A program made the position numbers and the translations under genes. This document shows positions 34,282 through 43,275 of a stretch of DNA of 64,000 nt, one piece after another (within the stretch, counting starts at the first letter, position 1; each line of letters begins with the position of its first letter). The notes beneath the pieces are model-generated. The model saw nothing but the letters and a program-made list of their open reading frames with translations, did not search any database and was not told where the DNA came from. Source of the stretch: Setoptus koraiensis (taxonomy: Eukaryota; Arthropoda); the NCBI GenBank assembly GCA_048013815.1, contig CM106585.1, positions 6,696,001 through 6,760,000 of the forward strand, given 5' to 3'.

Positions 34282-35260
34282 AGCATATTTTGCAAATCCA
34301 CTCTCTCACGTCTACAACGTCCTCCTCTGCTCTTCTAACGAATGGATGTGTCATAATGGTTTTCATATCAAAACGTTCGACAGGTTTCTTGCGCAAAGAT
34401 CGATCAACTAAATCCTTGAACTCTGGGCTAAAATATTCCTTTGGGACAGTAGGTGGTTGTTGGTTGACTATATATTCCAAAAGATCAAAGTGAGCCAACC
34501 TGGGCGGAGGCTGATCACCGATCATCATAGCATATGGGTTTGCTTGAGGTATGGGATATTTACCGAGTGCCAATTCGACCAAAGAAAGTCCCAGACTCCA
34601 AATGTCGGATTGAACTGTGTATGGTTGACCTAGCAGTCTTTCTGGTGACATGTAGGATCTTGTGCCAACAAAAGTGGTGGCTATAGAATTAATAAGTTGA
34701 ACACTGACACCAAAGTCGCATATCTTAATTTCACCGTCTGAATTCACTAAAATATTTGAGGGTTTTATATCTCTATGCATAATATTGTGATTCCTCCTTA
34801 AATAGCTCAATCCTTTTAAAACTGCAATGGTTACCTTACCCAAAATGCGCTCCTCTATGCGTCCAGCACGTTTGAGGACTTGATCCAAGGATCCACCGTT
34901 CATGTACTCCATGTAAAGATTGATTTCTCCATTTATATGACACGCGCCATAGTATTCAACTATGTAAGGTGATTTGCATCTGTTTAGAATTTCTAATTCT
35001 TGCAAGATGTTGCTCCTCGTAGATGCCTTGACTTCAAGCCTAATCATCTTTCTAGCCATAATAGTACCTGTTTTTTTGTGCCTGACCTTACAAACAACAC
35101 CACCGTTGCCAGCCCCAAGATCGCCCATATCGATGAAATCATCTGGGTCTAGAGGTCCAATTTCTTGGCGCTGTTGTATTATTTGTTCTAATCTATCATC
35201 ATTGTCTTCAGATGGTGGTTTATTGATAATTTCAAGAGGCTTAGGTTTGTTGCGTTTCAT
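34241..35260 (-). CDS. MEK1/2-type MAP kinase kinase
   Basis: Dual-specificity kinase of the RAF-MEK-ERK cascade, in the cytoplasm. From the ATG at 35260 it has 339 residues and begins [12 protein letters not shown], like the MPKKKPTPIQL start of MEK1. Glycine loop [12 protein letters not shown], catalytic Lys in [14 protein letters not shown] loop, DFGVS and [11 protein letters not shown] are all present, and [18 protein letters not shown] is MEK-like. The activation lip reads SIATT where MEK1 has SMANS, so the second phospho-acceptor would be Thr. The proline-rich insert is cut to about 20 residues against about 45 in MEK1. The frame stays open upstream to 35461 with another ATG at 35419 (392 residues), so the start is uncertain. 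The last 13 or so codons lie antisense to the RARS2 relic. Family firm. Confidence 0.93.
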   Translation of the reverse strand: MKRNKPKPLEIINKPPSEDNDDRLEQIIQQRQEIGPLDPDDFIDMGDLGAGNGGVVCKVRHKKTGTIMARKMIRLEVKASTRSNILQELEILNRCKSPYIVEYYGACHINGEINLYMEYMNGGSLDQVLKRAGRIEERILGKVTIAVLKGLSYLRRNHNIMHRDIKPSNILVNSDGEIKICDFGVSVQLINSIATTFVGTRSYMSPERLLGQPYTVQSDIWSLGLSLVELALGKYPIPQANPYAMMIGDQPPPRLAHFDLLEYIVNQQPPTVPKEYFSPEFKDLVDRSLRKKPVERFDMKTIMTHPFVRRAEEDVVDVREWICKICSISSAKGFDQPIG

Positions 35261-35654
35261 AATTGATTTTGAAGGAAATAGCTCCTGTAAGAAATTTCTT
35301 CTTGGAGATTCAGGTGGAAAGTTGAATTTCTCAAAACAGTCACTGATTATAGTAATAATTGCTGAATCGCGAATTCCTGGAATGCGAAAATTTTGCGGGA
35401 TATTTAAATGTTTTGACATAAAACACGTACAACTGCACGTACGAATCACACGCCCAATCAAATCAGGTGTCCATTTTGGCGGTGAATAAAAATACTACCA
35501 GTGATACAGATTTTAAACTATGGGCCGTTTTCGTTTGGTTAAAAATTTTCGCATTTGCGGCCTTTGTACTAGTTTCTAATAATAGTAAATTTGAATAGTA
35601 ATGATTCCTCACTATAATAGCTCAGCTGGAGTCCCTAAAACGCCTGGCCATTGC

Positions 35655-35705
35655 AGTTTCGAATTCAGAATTCCTAATTCAGAATTCCGAATTTTGAATT
35701 CTTAC
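35655..35705. repeat. GAATTC-rich short repeat
   Basis: Several GAATTC or near-GAATTC words within about 50 bases, partly palindromic, in the shared upstream region of MEK and the b5 reductase gene. Confidence 0.6.
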
Positions 35706-35906
35706 CAGTTTGAATTGAGCGCCATTTGATATCTCCACAACAATTGCGACTTAAACTGTACTTTTTTCTTGTTTTGATATCATCTTGATTATCTTTCTTA
35801 GATGTCAGCATATTTTTGCTTGCCATCATAACAGGTTCACCATCGTCTCAAACTACCAAAACCAGCATCTATCAGAGAAAAAAACCCATTTTAATAAATA
35901 AACAAA

Positions 35907-36845
35907 ATGTTCAGTTCATTATTGGGCATATTTGCCAAGCGCAGTCCAAAACTCTTGGAAGATCCTGACACCAAATACGAGGTCAAACTTATCGAGAAGG
36001 AGGTAAGTTTAATATCTATCGGCGATCATTTTTATCTTTCAGCAGCATGATTCAATTTAATAATGTAAAATTGCTTCCTTCTACATTGCTAGGAACTCAC
36101 ACACGATTCGAGACGTTTCCGATTCGAGCTCCCGTCCAAAGATCACGTACTTGGACTTCCAATCGGTCAGCATGTGTACCTCAGTGCAAAAGTTAACGAC
36201 CAATTAGTTATAAGACCATACACTCCTGTGTCGAGCGACGACGACAAAGGTTTCTTTGAGTTAGTTGTAAAGATCTATTTCAAAGGCGTGCATCCAAGAT
36301 TTCCCGATGGTGGAAAGTTGTCGCAGCATCTCGAGAGCTTAAACATTGGTGATACTATTCAAGTAAGAGGCCCCAGTGGTCTGCTAGAGTACAATGGCAA
36401 AGGTAATTTCAATATCAAACCTGACAAGAAGAGTCAGCCGGTGAAAAAGTCGTTCAAAAAATTGGGTTTGATTGCGGGTGGAACAGGTATTGCACCAATG
36501 TTGCAAGTTGTACGAGAAGTACTCAAGAAGAACGACCAGGATAAGACACAGATATCCCTTTTATTCGCTAATCAGTCCGAGGATGACATACTTCTTCGCA
36601 AGGAATTAGACGAATTGGCTAGCAAGTATCCCGATCAATTCAAAGTATGGTACACGGTAGATCGACCTACAGACAACTGGCAATATAGCAAGGGCTTTGT
36701 AAGTGCTGAGATGATCAAAGAACATCTGCCTGCTCCCAATGAGGACACTTTGATTTTATTGTGTGGTCCACCACCCATGGTTAAATTTGTTCACACTCAT
36801 CTTGACGCTTTGGAGTATCCAAAGGAGAACAGATTCAATTATTAA
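35907..36845 (+). CDS. NADH-cytochrome b5 reductase
   Basis: Passes electrons from NADH through FAD to cytochrome b5 for fatty-acid desaturation and elongation and sterol synthesis, at the ER or outer mitochondrial membrane. Exons 35907-36002 and 36093-36845 are joined in phase 0 across a 90-base intron (GTAAGT...CTAG), giving 282 residues; human CYB5R3 has 301. FAD motif RPYTPVSS is near residue 71, the NADH-binding motifs GGTGIAPM near 170 and CGPPPM near 257. The N-terminus [14 protein letters not shown] is short and lacks the long membrane anchor of CYB5R3, so membrane attachment is unsure. An AATAAA at 36873-36878 ends 7 bases before the stop codon of the convergent gene. CYB5R3-like is likelier than the other CYB5R paralogues, but I cannot exclude CYB5R2 or CYB5R1. 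Confidence 0.95.
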
Positions 36846-36884
36846 GCTAAAGTCCGCGTGGCTCATTATTCCAATAAATATTTG

Positions 36885-37271
36885 TTATTGCTGTATTATG
36901 TCTACAGTATAGAGGGTCTCCGCATCTATCATCTCTGGTTTTCTAAACCAAAGCATGTCCTCTTCTTCGTCATCGCTTATCCCCATTCCAGAAACTAATT
37001 GTCTCCTGCCTAACATCTTGTTTCTGTAAGCCTGCCTTTCAATTTTTCGTAACATATTTTGTGGAGGTGGCTGCTTGAAATTGAGCAATTTCTCCAAATG
37101 ATTCAAAGTCCATTTGTGGTTTGCGTAAAACATAAGGCCCATCACAGCAAACGCCGCTGCACTAAATCTGACAAATGATTTGAAGGTTCTTAGATTTTCA
37201 AAAACAGAGTGATATTTGGGCGATGGAGGAAAGGCTCCCTGAGCCAGAGGTGGCTTTTGTCGTCCTTCCAT
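36885..37271 (-). CDS. Unknown small single-pass membrane protein
   Basis: 128 residues from the ATG at 37271. A Pro-rich, basic N-terminus (MEGRQKPPLAQGAFPP) leads to one membrane segment near residues 35-52 (FSAAAFAVMGLMFYANH). A basic amphipathic stretch (QPPPQNMLRKIERQAYRNKML) and an acidic end (SDDEEEDM) follow. The shape would suit a small mitochondrial inner-membrane assembly factor, but I recognise no family. It ends 39 bases from the convergent b5 reductase stop, so the two mRNAs probably overlap at their 3' ends. Sequence like its first codons and 5' flank recurs at 42,121-42,170 and 43,065-43,215. Codon use looks coding; identity unknown. Confidence 0.7.
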   Translation of the reverse strand: MEGRQKPPLAQGAFPPSPKYHSVFENLRTFKSFVRFSAAAFAVMGLMFYANHKWTLNHLEKLLNFKQPPPQNMLRKIERQAYRNKMLGRRQLVSGMGISDDEEEDMLWFRKPEMIDAETLYTVDIIQQ

Positions 37272-37360
37272 AATTGTTTTTTAATGAATTGAACCTTTAT
37301 CTTCATGGAAGGGTACACACTCACTCAAACAATCCACAGTGTATAAACAAATTGGCACGA

Positions 37361-37500
37361 TCATATGGATCAACAAAATTATTATGTCACACGTTGTAAG
37401 CACATGGAAGCGCATGGAAATTCTCGAAACGCGTCTTTCTTGATTTCATGACCGCACGAGATCCTCTTGTCCAATACACAATCGACAGCTGTCTAATTGA
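37361..37500. repeat. Local repeat copy 1 (5' flank of the small membrane gene)
   Basis: Shares CGATCATATGGA and ATGGAAGCGCATGGAA words with 43,065-43,150, and TTCTCGAAACGCGT with 39,628-39,655. Probably the source of the other copies, since it adjoins the intact gene. Confidence 0.65.
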
Positions 37501-37913
37501 TATCAACTAGACAGATAATGTTGTAGTTGGGAGAAAACAGTACAACAAAAACCATAGCCTATATGAAAACAGACAAACCTTTATTTCTATGATACCATAA
37601 TGATATAAAATTTTAATATTATTGGATCTCTTAGATTGAAATCATCAAATAAAATGTATCATCTACCATCAAGGCTGAAAAACTGATTGATTGACACTAG
37701 CTCAATACACAATCTAATTATTTGGTTTAGCGTTGGTTCTTCTTGTATTTATCTTCGACACTGTAAATAATTATTATGTTCTGTTTCGTTGCATATTCTC
37801 CATATAAAACTAATTACAGATTGTTTTAAGCAAGTCATCAAACTATACTGCCTGCATCTGTCTTTGATAAACCATCTTTTGTAGCTTTCATGAATCCTTC
37901 ATTGTGTTCAAAA

Positions 37914-39215
37914 CTAATTTGGACCCCAGAAATACTCGTTGTAATTCACTGGGGGCTGTTGCTGATAGTTAGTTTGTCCAATAAACAGTGATTGATTAGA
38001 GATTGATTGAAGATAAGATGAGGTTGCACTGTAAGAATATGGTGCCCTAGTTGCATGATACTGATAATTGTAAGGTGGATTGACTATATTATTGGTGCTA
38101 TTATTGCCATTGGCTAGATAATTTGCAGTTGAGTGCTGGTCTAACGCCACGACAGTATTTGTTGAGGACTCCTGATGGATAGATGGCTGATAGCTTTCAT
38201 TATTTGCTTGATCGAGACCATTTGATTGTAAGCATGGCACAGAAAATTGTTGACAGTGCTGATTCTCAGTAATTAGAGAATGTCCCAATTGATTACAGGT
38301 GGGACAGTCGATGCACAAGTTTGATGATCCAACATTTGTCGGGTCAGCTATATCTAGCGGTTGACTCTCTAAAGTCAAGGCGCTAGATAGTTTGCTTAAA
38401 GATTCGTCAACAAAACTTGTGAGATTCCTTCCCGATTCAGATATATCTATTAGTCTTGAATCATGTTTGTTCAGTGAAGTGGTTTTTGTGTCGTTGTCTT
38501 TGCAACATGATTGCGTATCTTCATTGTTTGTTGGAGGTTTAGGTGCTGGTCGACTTCTCCTAGCTAAAGGTATCAATTTATAATCAGGATATCAGATGAA
38601 GCGAATATGTTGATTAGTGACATCTGTCGCGGCAGTTGCATAACAATTATTGCATTCAATCAAAACAATAATCTAAAAATATAACATAACATAGAATTAT
38701 AATTAATAACAACAAATAATTATTTTTGTGCAAATAAATTTAAAATAACATATATAAATTTGTTGACTGGTCATGGGATGCTGATGTGAGTACTATTGCA
38801 TGCATCATGAATTTTAAAATTAAACTTAATGAGATTGGCCATGAGATTACGCACATCTCTGGACACGGTTCCCTTGTTGTTGGCTTGGGTATAACTTTTG
38901 GCAATTTGTAAATGGTTCTGGTCCAGGAATGTTTGAAATAGATTCGAATAGAGCCCTATATTTAGATGCAAAATTTGTTGATATCGAAGAATTTCTTGTT
39001 GGAGGAATTGGCGGTATCGACGAGGATGGTGGAGGTGGAGGCGGTGGTGGTGCCACGCTTGGCCTGACACATGACTGAGTTCTCGGTGGTGGCTGGGGTG
39101 CCGCCATACCCTTCGATTTTGTGTCGTTTTGAGAGGGTGTCCAGGTACTAACACTACTGAATAATATTACAGGTGCATCGATGTTTCCCAAATCATCTCT
39201 GTCTAAAATAGACAT
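37914..39215 (-). CDS. WIP/verprolin-like protein (C-terminal WASP-binding motif)
   Basis: Proposed exons 39215-38851 and 38559-37914, joined in phase 2 across a 291-base intron (GTAATC...GCTAG), give 336 residues. The N-terminal half is proline-rich (PQPPPRTQS, then APPPPPPPPSSSIPP). It is followed by FESISNIPGPEPFTNCQKLYPS, residues 90-111, which has the spacing of the WIP WASP-binding motif (human F-HPISDLPPPEPYVQTTKSYPS). After the splice comes RSRPAPKPP, then a Ser/Asn/Gln-rich tail ending FWGPN. WIP proteins stabilise WASP and promote actin nucleation. The WH2 actin-binding motif found near the N-terminus of WIP and Vrp1 is not seen here or upstream. The start at MSILDRDD is the best ATG, but a TAG|TCAGAT acceptor at 39,292 could admit another 5' exon. 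Motif call fair; gene model moderate. Confidence 0.6.
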
Positions 39216-39589
39216 TATTGTGCTTGCAATTCCGTGAAAGAGTTTATGACATGGCAACACTAAACGGGTTGCCTGTTCCAACACCCTATCTGACTAGAAA
39301 ATATTGTGATGCCTTTGGTTGCATTCGCTAAATAAGTAAATCTATCAGTACCAGTAATAATGATGAAGAAAATATTAGATTGTCCTACATTCCTTAGGAC
39401 CTCAAGGGATGGTCATGATTTGGATAAATGCAGTACAGGTATACGGTATGTACAGTATAACAGTAGAAAAATCGGACAATAACATTTGCAACATTTACAG
39501 CCAGCCATAAACATACGCCCAAAAACATGAATATCCACACGATGGATATCTGCGCAACTCGGTAAATGTTAGCTGCACATGAATACCTA

Positions 39590-39680
39590 CTGTATGATGA
39601 AGGACAGTATTCACGACTTCACGGAAGTTCTCGAAACGCGTTTTTCTCGATTTCATCATCCAAGTATACACTGTAGTACA
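39590..39680. repeat. Local repeat copy 2
   Basis: Contains TTCTCGAAACGCGT followed by a TTTCT-GATTTCAT stretch, nearly the same as 37,420-37,450. It lies between the WIP-like gene and PGM2. Confidence 0.65.
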
Positions 39681-39822
39681 ATAAATAGACAAATAAATGA
39701 ATCAAAATCGTTCAGTGTAACTTATTTATTCAATAAAACGATCACAATCAACACGAAATTCATTGTGGAACTCCAAAAGAGCTGAATCAGTGAGCTCATC
39801 AGTGATATCGGTGGTCTCGCCA

Positions 39823-41843
39823 CTATTTGTGATGAGCATGTTTCAAGTTGTAATCATCAGGCTTCAAGCAGTATTCGATTGCCGCATTAACTATTCTCTT
39901 CAAATGCCCCTCGGCCACCTTTCTCTCCTCATCTTGATTCTTTGACGATTGACCGAGAGAATCTTCAGCTTTCTCACTTTGGGGACCGCATATTATCTCC
40001 GAGTAATACTTGATCTTCGGCTCAGTACCACTCGTTCTTATTGTCACTGATGCATCATTTTCGGTAAAGAATGTAACCATAAAACTAGACGAGCTGGTTG
40101 GTAATATTGCTTTCTTGTCCTCTGTTGCACTATCGTATCCGTTATTCAAATCTCTCACTCTTATAACTTTGAATCCGGCCAATTCAGTTGGGTAATTTTC
40201 CTGTAAGGCACTGAATAACTTTTTTATGAGAGCCTGATCGTAGCACAAGTAGTACGAATTGATGTTGTAATGATAACCGTACTTGGAATACAACCAGTCC
40301 AAATGCTGATCAAGTGTCCGGGAATGATTTACAGAAATGTGAGCGCTCAATTGAGCCACTTGCAGAGAGGCCGATATTCCATCTTTATCTAAGACGGTGG
40401 CATCAACCATATATCCAATAGCTTCCTCGAATGCAAATAGAACCGTCTTGCCTTGCTTCATGAGCTCATCCGCTAGATTGCACATATGTTTAAATCCGGT
40501 TAGAGTTTCAATAAATTGAAATCCCTCAACTTTGGCCATGGAGCGCAAAAACTTGGAGGAAACAGCAGTCGATATCATTACACAAGATTTCTTCTTATCT
40601 GAGGAGACTAAGTCGTTAGTCTTTAGATTCTCGCTGGAAAAACGATGCCAACACCACCAGCCCAACAGAGAGCCAATTTCGTTGCCTGTAAATATTCTCC
40701 AATTTTGTTTACTATTGGATTCTAGTTGAGCAACGGCGCAACGATCTGCGTCAGGATCAACAGCCAATATAAGATTAGAATTACTTAATTTGGCTGTTTC
40801 AAATGCCAGATCTAATGCTCCTGACTCCTCTGGATTCGGAAATTCAACTGTGGGAAAATTCGGATCAGGTTCCTTTTGTAACTCGACAGGATATATACTT
40901 CGAAAGTTGGCACATTCAAGTGCACGAGTGAGGAAATTGTGACCAACTCCATGCATCGCTGTCGTGGTAATTGAAATTTCAGATATCTGATTAGTCTTGA
41001 TATCATCGACAACACTTTTAATGTAGTTATCATAAGCATCACACAATTCTTGGTAAATGAATCGTATCAAGGAAGAATGTTTCCATTCTCGTGGAATAGT
41101 ATCTTCGTCGGCAACTAATTCGTGCATCCAAGCTTGAGGCCAAGGTTCTTGATTCTCTTCTAGCAAAATATATTCATGTATGTATCTGTCGTGGGGAGAT
41201 AATATTTGAGCCCCATTCTCCAGATACACTTTGTATCCATTATCGTCTTTTGGATTATGAGAAGCCGTTATGACAATACCTGCCAAGCATTTAAAATGGC
41301 GCAAACCAAACGCAACAAGTGGTGTGGGTACAATATTTTTACAATAATGTACCGGTATCTTCATTTGAATGAATGCTAATGCGGCGAGCTTGGCAAATCG
41401 TGTAGAATTGTGTCTGGCATCGTTACCTATTATTACACCCTTATTCAAGGCGGCCCTCTTGTCATACTTAAGCAGATATTTTGCCAATCCTTGCGATGTT
41501 TGTATTATAACTAGGTCGTTCATTTGACCAAATCCGGGTCCCATAGAGCCCCGTATTCCGGCGGTGCCAAAGGACAATCTCTTAAGAATGATCTTGCGCA
41601 ACGAGTCATATTCTTTATTCAAATAAAGTTGCTTCACATAGTTTAGATGGGCGGGTACCTGAAGTGAACGAAGATTAGTTATAGATAAAGAATTCAGTTG
41701 TTAGTCCGATAAATCTATTTATCACCACTATATTATCCGAGTATATCATCCCATCCTTCTCTACTTACTTTTTCATATTTCATGTATTTGGCCAGTTGGG
41801 CATCCAGATCGAGATCCCCGGTAGAATATTGATTCGACAACAT
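39823..41843 (-). CDS. PGM2: Phosphopentomutase / phosphoglucomutase 2
   Basis: Interconverts ribose-1- and ribose-5-phosphate and, less well, glucose phosphates, in the cytosol. Exons 41843-41769 and 41658-39823 are joined in phase 0 across a 110-base intron (GTAAGT...TTCAG), giving 636 residues; human PGM2 has 612. Seen in order: FGTAGIRGSMGPGFGQMNDL, active-site loop TASHNPKDDNGYKVY (Ser near 152), metal loop DPDADRCAVA near 310, sugar loop GFKHMC near 388, FAFEEAIGYM, and phosphate-binding RTSGTEPKIKYY near 578. The first exon (MLSNQYSTGDLDLDAQLAKYMKYEK) matches the start of PGM2. A - strand AATAAA lies at 39730-39725. PGM2L1 is the alternative paralogue but is vertebrate-specific to my knowledge. 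Sure. Confidence 0.95.
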
Positions 41844-42120
41844 TGTTGATATGCGATGACTATTTTTATTTCGAATGAAGCTCACTTGTTAGTAAATATT
41901 TTTGTTGTATTTTGATGATCAGATCTCGAGTGTTCGAGTGACTACAAACTGCTCAATCGTCGGACGTTGATCGATATCTGTTGTTGTCGCATGTCGCAGT
42001 TAAAAATCGTTGTAGAGTCAATTGTTATCTGTCATGCATCTGGCGATAATAAGTTTGTAGTGTTAGCTACTGATTGAGGCTGACCAAGCGACTCGGGGAT
42101 CATGCGGCAATGCGATACAA

Positions 42121-42170
42121 AGGGCGGCGACAGTGGAAAGTCTCCTTGAGCTGAGGGTGGTTTTGAATTT
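42121..42170 (-). pseudogene. 5' fragment of the small membrane gene
   Basis: GGAAAG-CTCC-TGAGC-GGTGG-TTTTG is shared with 37,213-37,258, the first codons of the 36,885-37,271 gene, with about one difference in five bases. It is too short to be functional. With the copy at 43,065-43,215 it looks like one duplicated segment split by other DNA. Confidence 0.5.
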
Positions 42171-42320
42171 ACAATTTAATTGTGACTAGGCTCTTTTTGA
42201 GGCTCCGTGTGTGACTGGTGCCAGGAAGAGCGTTGATTTGTTTAGATCGCAACACTTTGCATCTCCCGTGACTCACCACTAAGATCGCACATCCCCTCCC
42301 TATCTCGTCATTAACAGTTC

Positions 42321-42809
42321 GGATTGCCATCATCTCAATTCCTGTATCTTCCGGAACCCGATGGCAGTGTCAGTCTGAGTTGAACTTGGATGTTTACATT
42401 CTCCGATCATCATGATTGGAAGTGTAATGAGATTGGTGATTAGTGCTCCAATCAGCAGAGAATAACTAATCAACTGCCGAATTCTTGAACGAATGCCATC
42501 ATGAGGAGTTTTCTGGCCACAGGACTGCCGATGTTTGGCTCCGCCATTGAACGTGATCCCAAACTTGTGCGCTTGGCAAAACGGAGATCGGAACATCGAG
42601 CATACTGTGGCCAGAAAGGACCTCTCAAGATGATATTCACTCAGGAGTTCGGCAGTTGATCAGTTATTCTCTGCTGATTGGAACACTAATAGCCAATCTC
42701 ATTACAATTTCTATCATGGTGCTCGGAAAATGTAAACATCCAAGTTCGGCTCGAAGTGACACCGCCATTGGGGCTCCGGAAGATACAGGAATTGAGATGG
42801 CGGCGATCC
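42321..42809. repeat. Inverted duplication, arms about 204 bases
   Basis: Arms 42,321-42,523 and 42,605-42,809 are reverse complements, roughly 80% alike by eye, around an 81-base spacer. Both arms keep a long open frame pointing outward and encode the same membrane peptide; see the two coding entries. Confidence 0.9.
42330..42596 (-). CDS. Small membrane peptide, left arm of inverted duplication
   Basis: 88 residues from the ATG at 42596, inside the spacer. It contains RIRQLISYSLLIGALITNLI, a single membrane segment, then MMIGECKHPSSTQTDTAIG. The mirror copy on + keeps the same frame, the membrane segment and the G-CKHPSS---DTAIG tail. That suggests selection on the peptide before or after duplication. 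No family is recognised. It may be an exon whose partners are lost. Confidence 0.35.
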   Translation of the reverse strand: MFRSPFCQAHKFGITFNGGAKHRQSCGQKTPHDGIRSRIRQLISYSLLIGALITNLITLPIMMIGECKHPSSTQTDTAIGFRKIQELR

Positions 42810-42826
42810 AAACTGTTGACGCCTAG
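42558..42826 (+). CDS. Small membrane peptide, right arm of inverted duplication
   Basis: Open from 42,558 to the TAG at 42,826 with no ATG before the conserved part. It reads GVRQLISYSLLIGTLIANLI, then LGKCKHPSSARSDTAIG, and diverges from the left copy after that by an indel. An acceptor-like CACTCAG near 42,636-42,642 could precede it as an exon. Either a decayed copy or an exon of an unresolved gene. Confidence 0.3.
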
Positions 42827-43064
42827 ATAGAGGAGCAGAGGCGCGATCCTAACGATGAATCATCACTGATGCATCACTTCGGATGCGAGAACAACAAGTG
42901 TGGAAGCCGAACGAATCGGTGCTATTCCTTTTCTTCGGGAAGATGCAACTCGCAATGTAATTGTGTAATCGAGGTGCATTATGGGCTGCAAGCAGGGACG
43001 AGCGCCTTCTCTCACAACGACTTGTCAGCGCGACGACTAAAAAATGCACACAGCGCAAGCGATT

Positions 43065-43215
43065 GTGCTCGATCATATGGACGAACAATAGTGGAACGTT
43101 TGCAGCATGGAGACGCATGGAACGTGTTTGTTTGGGTTTCGCCAATGCCATGTGAACCTTGTAAAACCATTGATTTTTATCGGATCCCTGTCCAATCGAT
43201 TTCTGTCTATTTATT
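43065..43215. repeat. Local repeat copy 3
   Basis: Shares CGATCATATGGA, ACGTTTG-AGCATGGAGACGCATGGAA and a GTCCAATCGA-TCTGTCTA end with 37,361-37,500. It lies just before the MMS19 start, so part of the MMS19 upstream region is repeat-derived. Confidence 0.55.
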
Positions 43216-43275
43216 AATCCTGGTCCAACTTTGAGCCGTCAAATCAATAGCCGGCCACCACTTCGCGAGTCCATC

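Noticed and set aside
38771-39154. Alternative frame over the WIP-like exon (LRYQQILHLNIGLY...)
   Set aside because: It is the frame-shifted shadow of the proline-rich exon; the WASP-binding motif and the fitting splice phase support the other frame.
42869-43234. Cys-containing + frame upstream of MMS19
   Set aside because: It has a few Cys (HHFGCENNKCG...), but the frame crosses the local repeat and lacks a consistent pattern; probably chance.
43231-43275. 15-codon upstream extension of MMS19
   Set aside because: Begins with a non-ATG codon; the ATG at 43,276 gives a normal family start.
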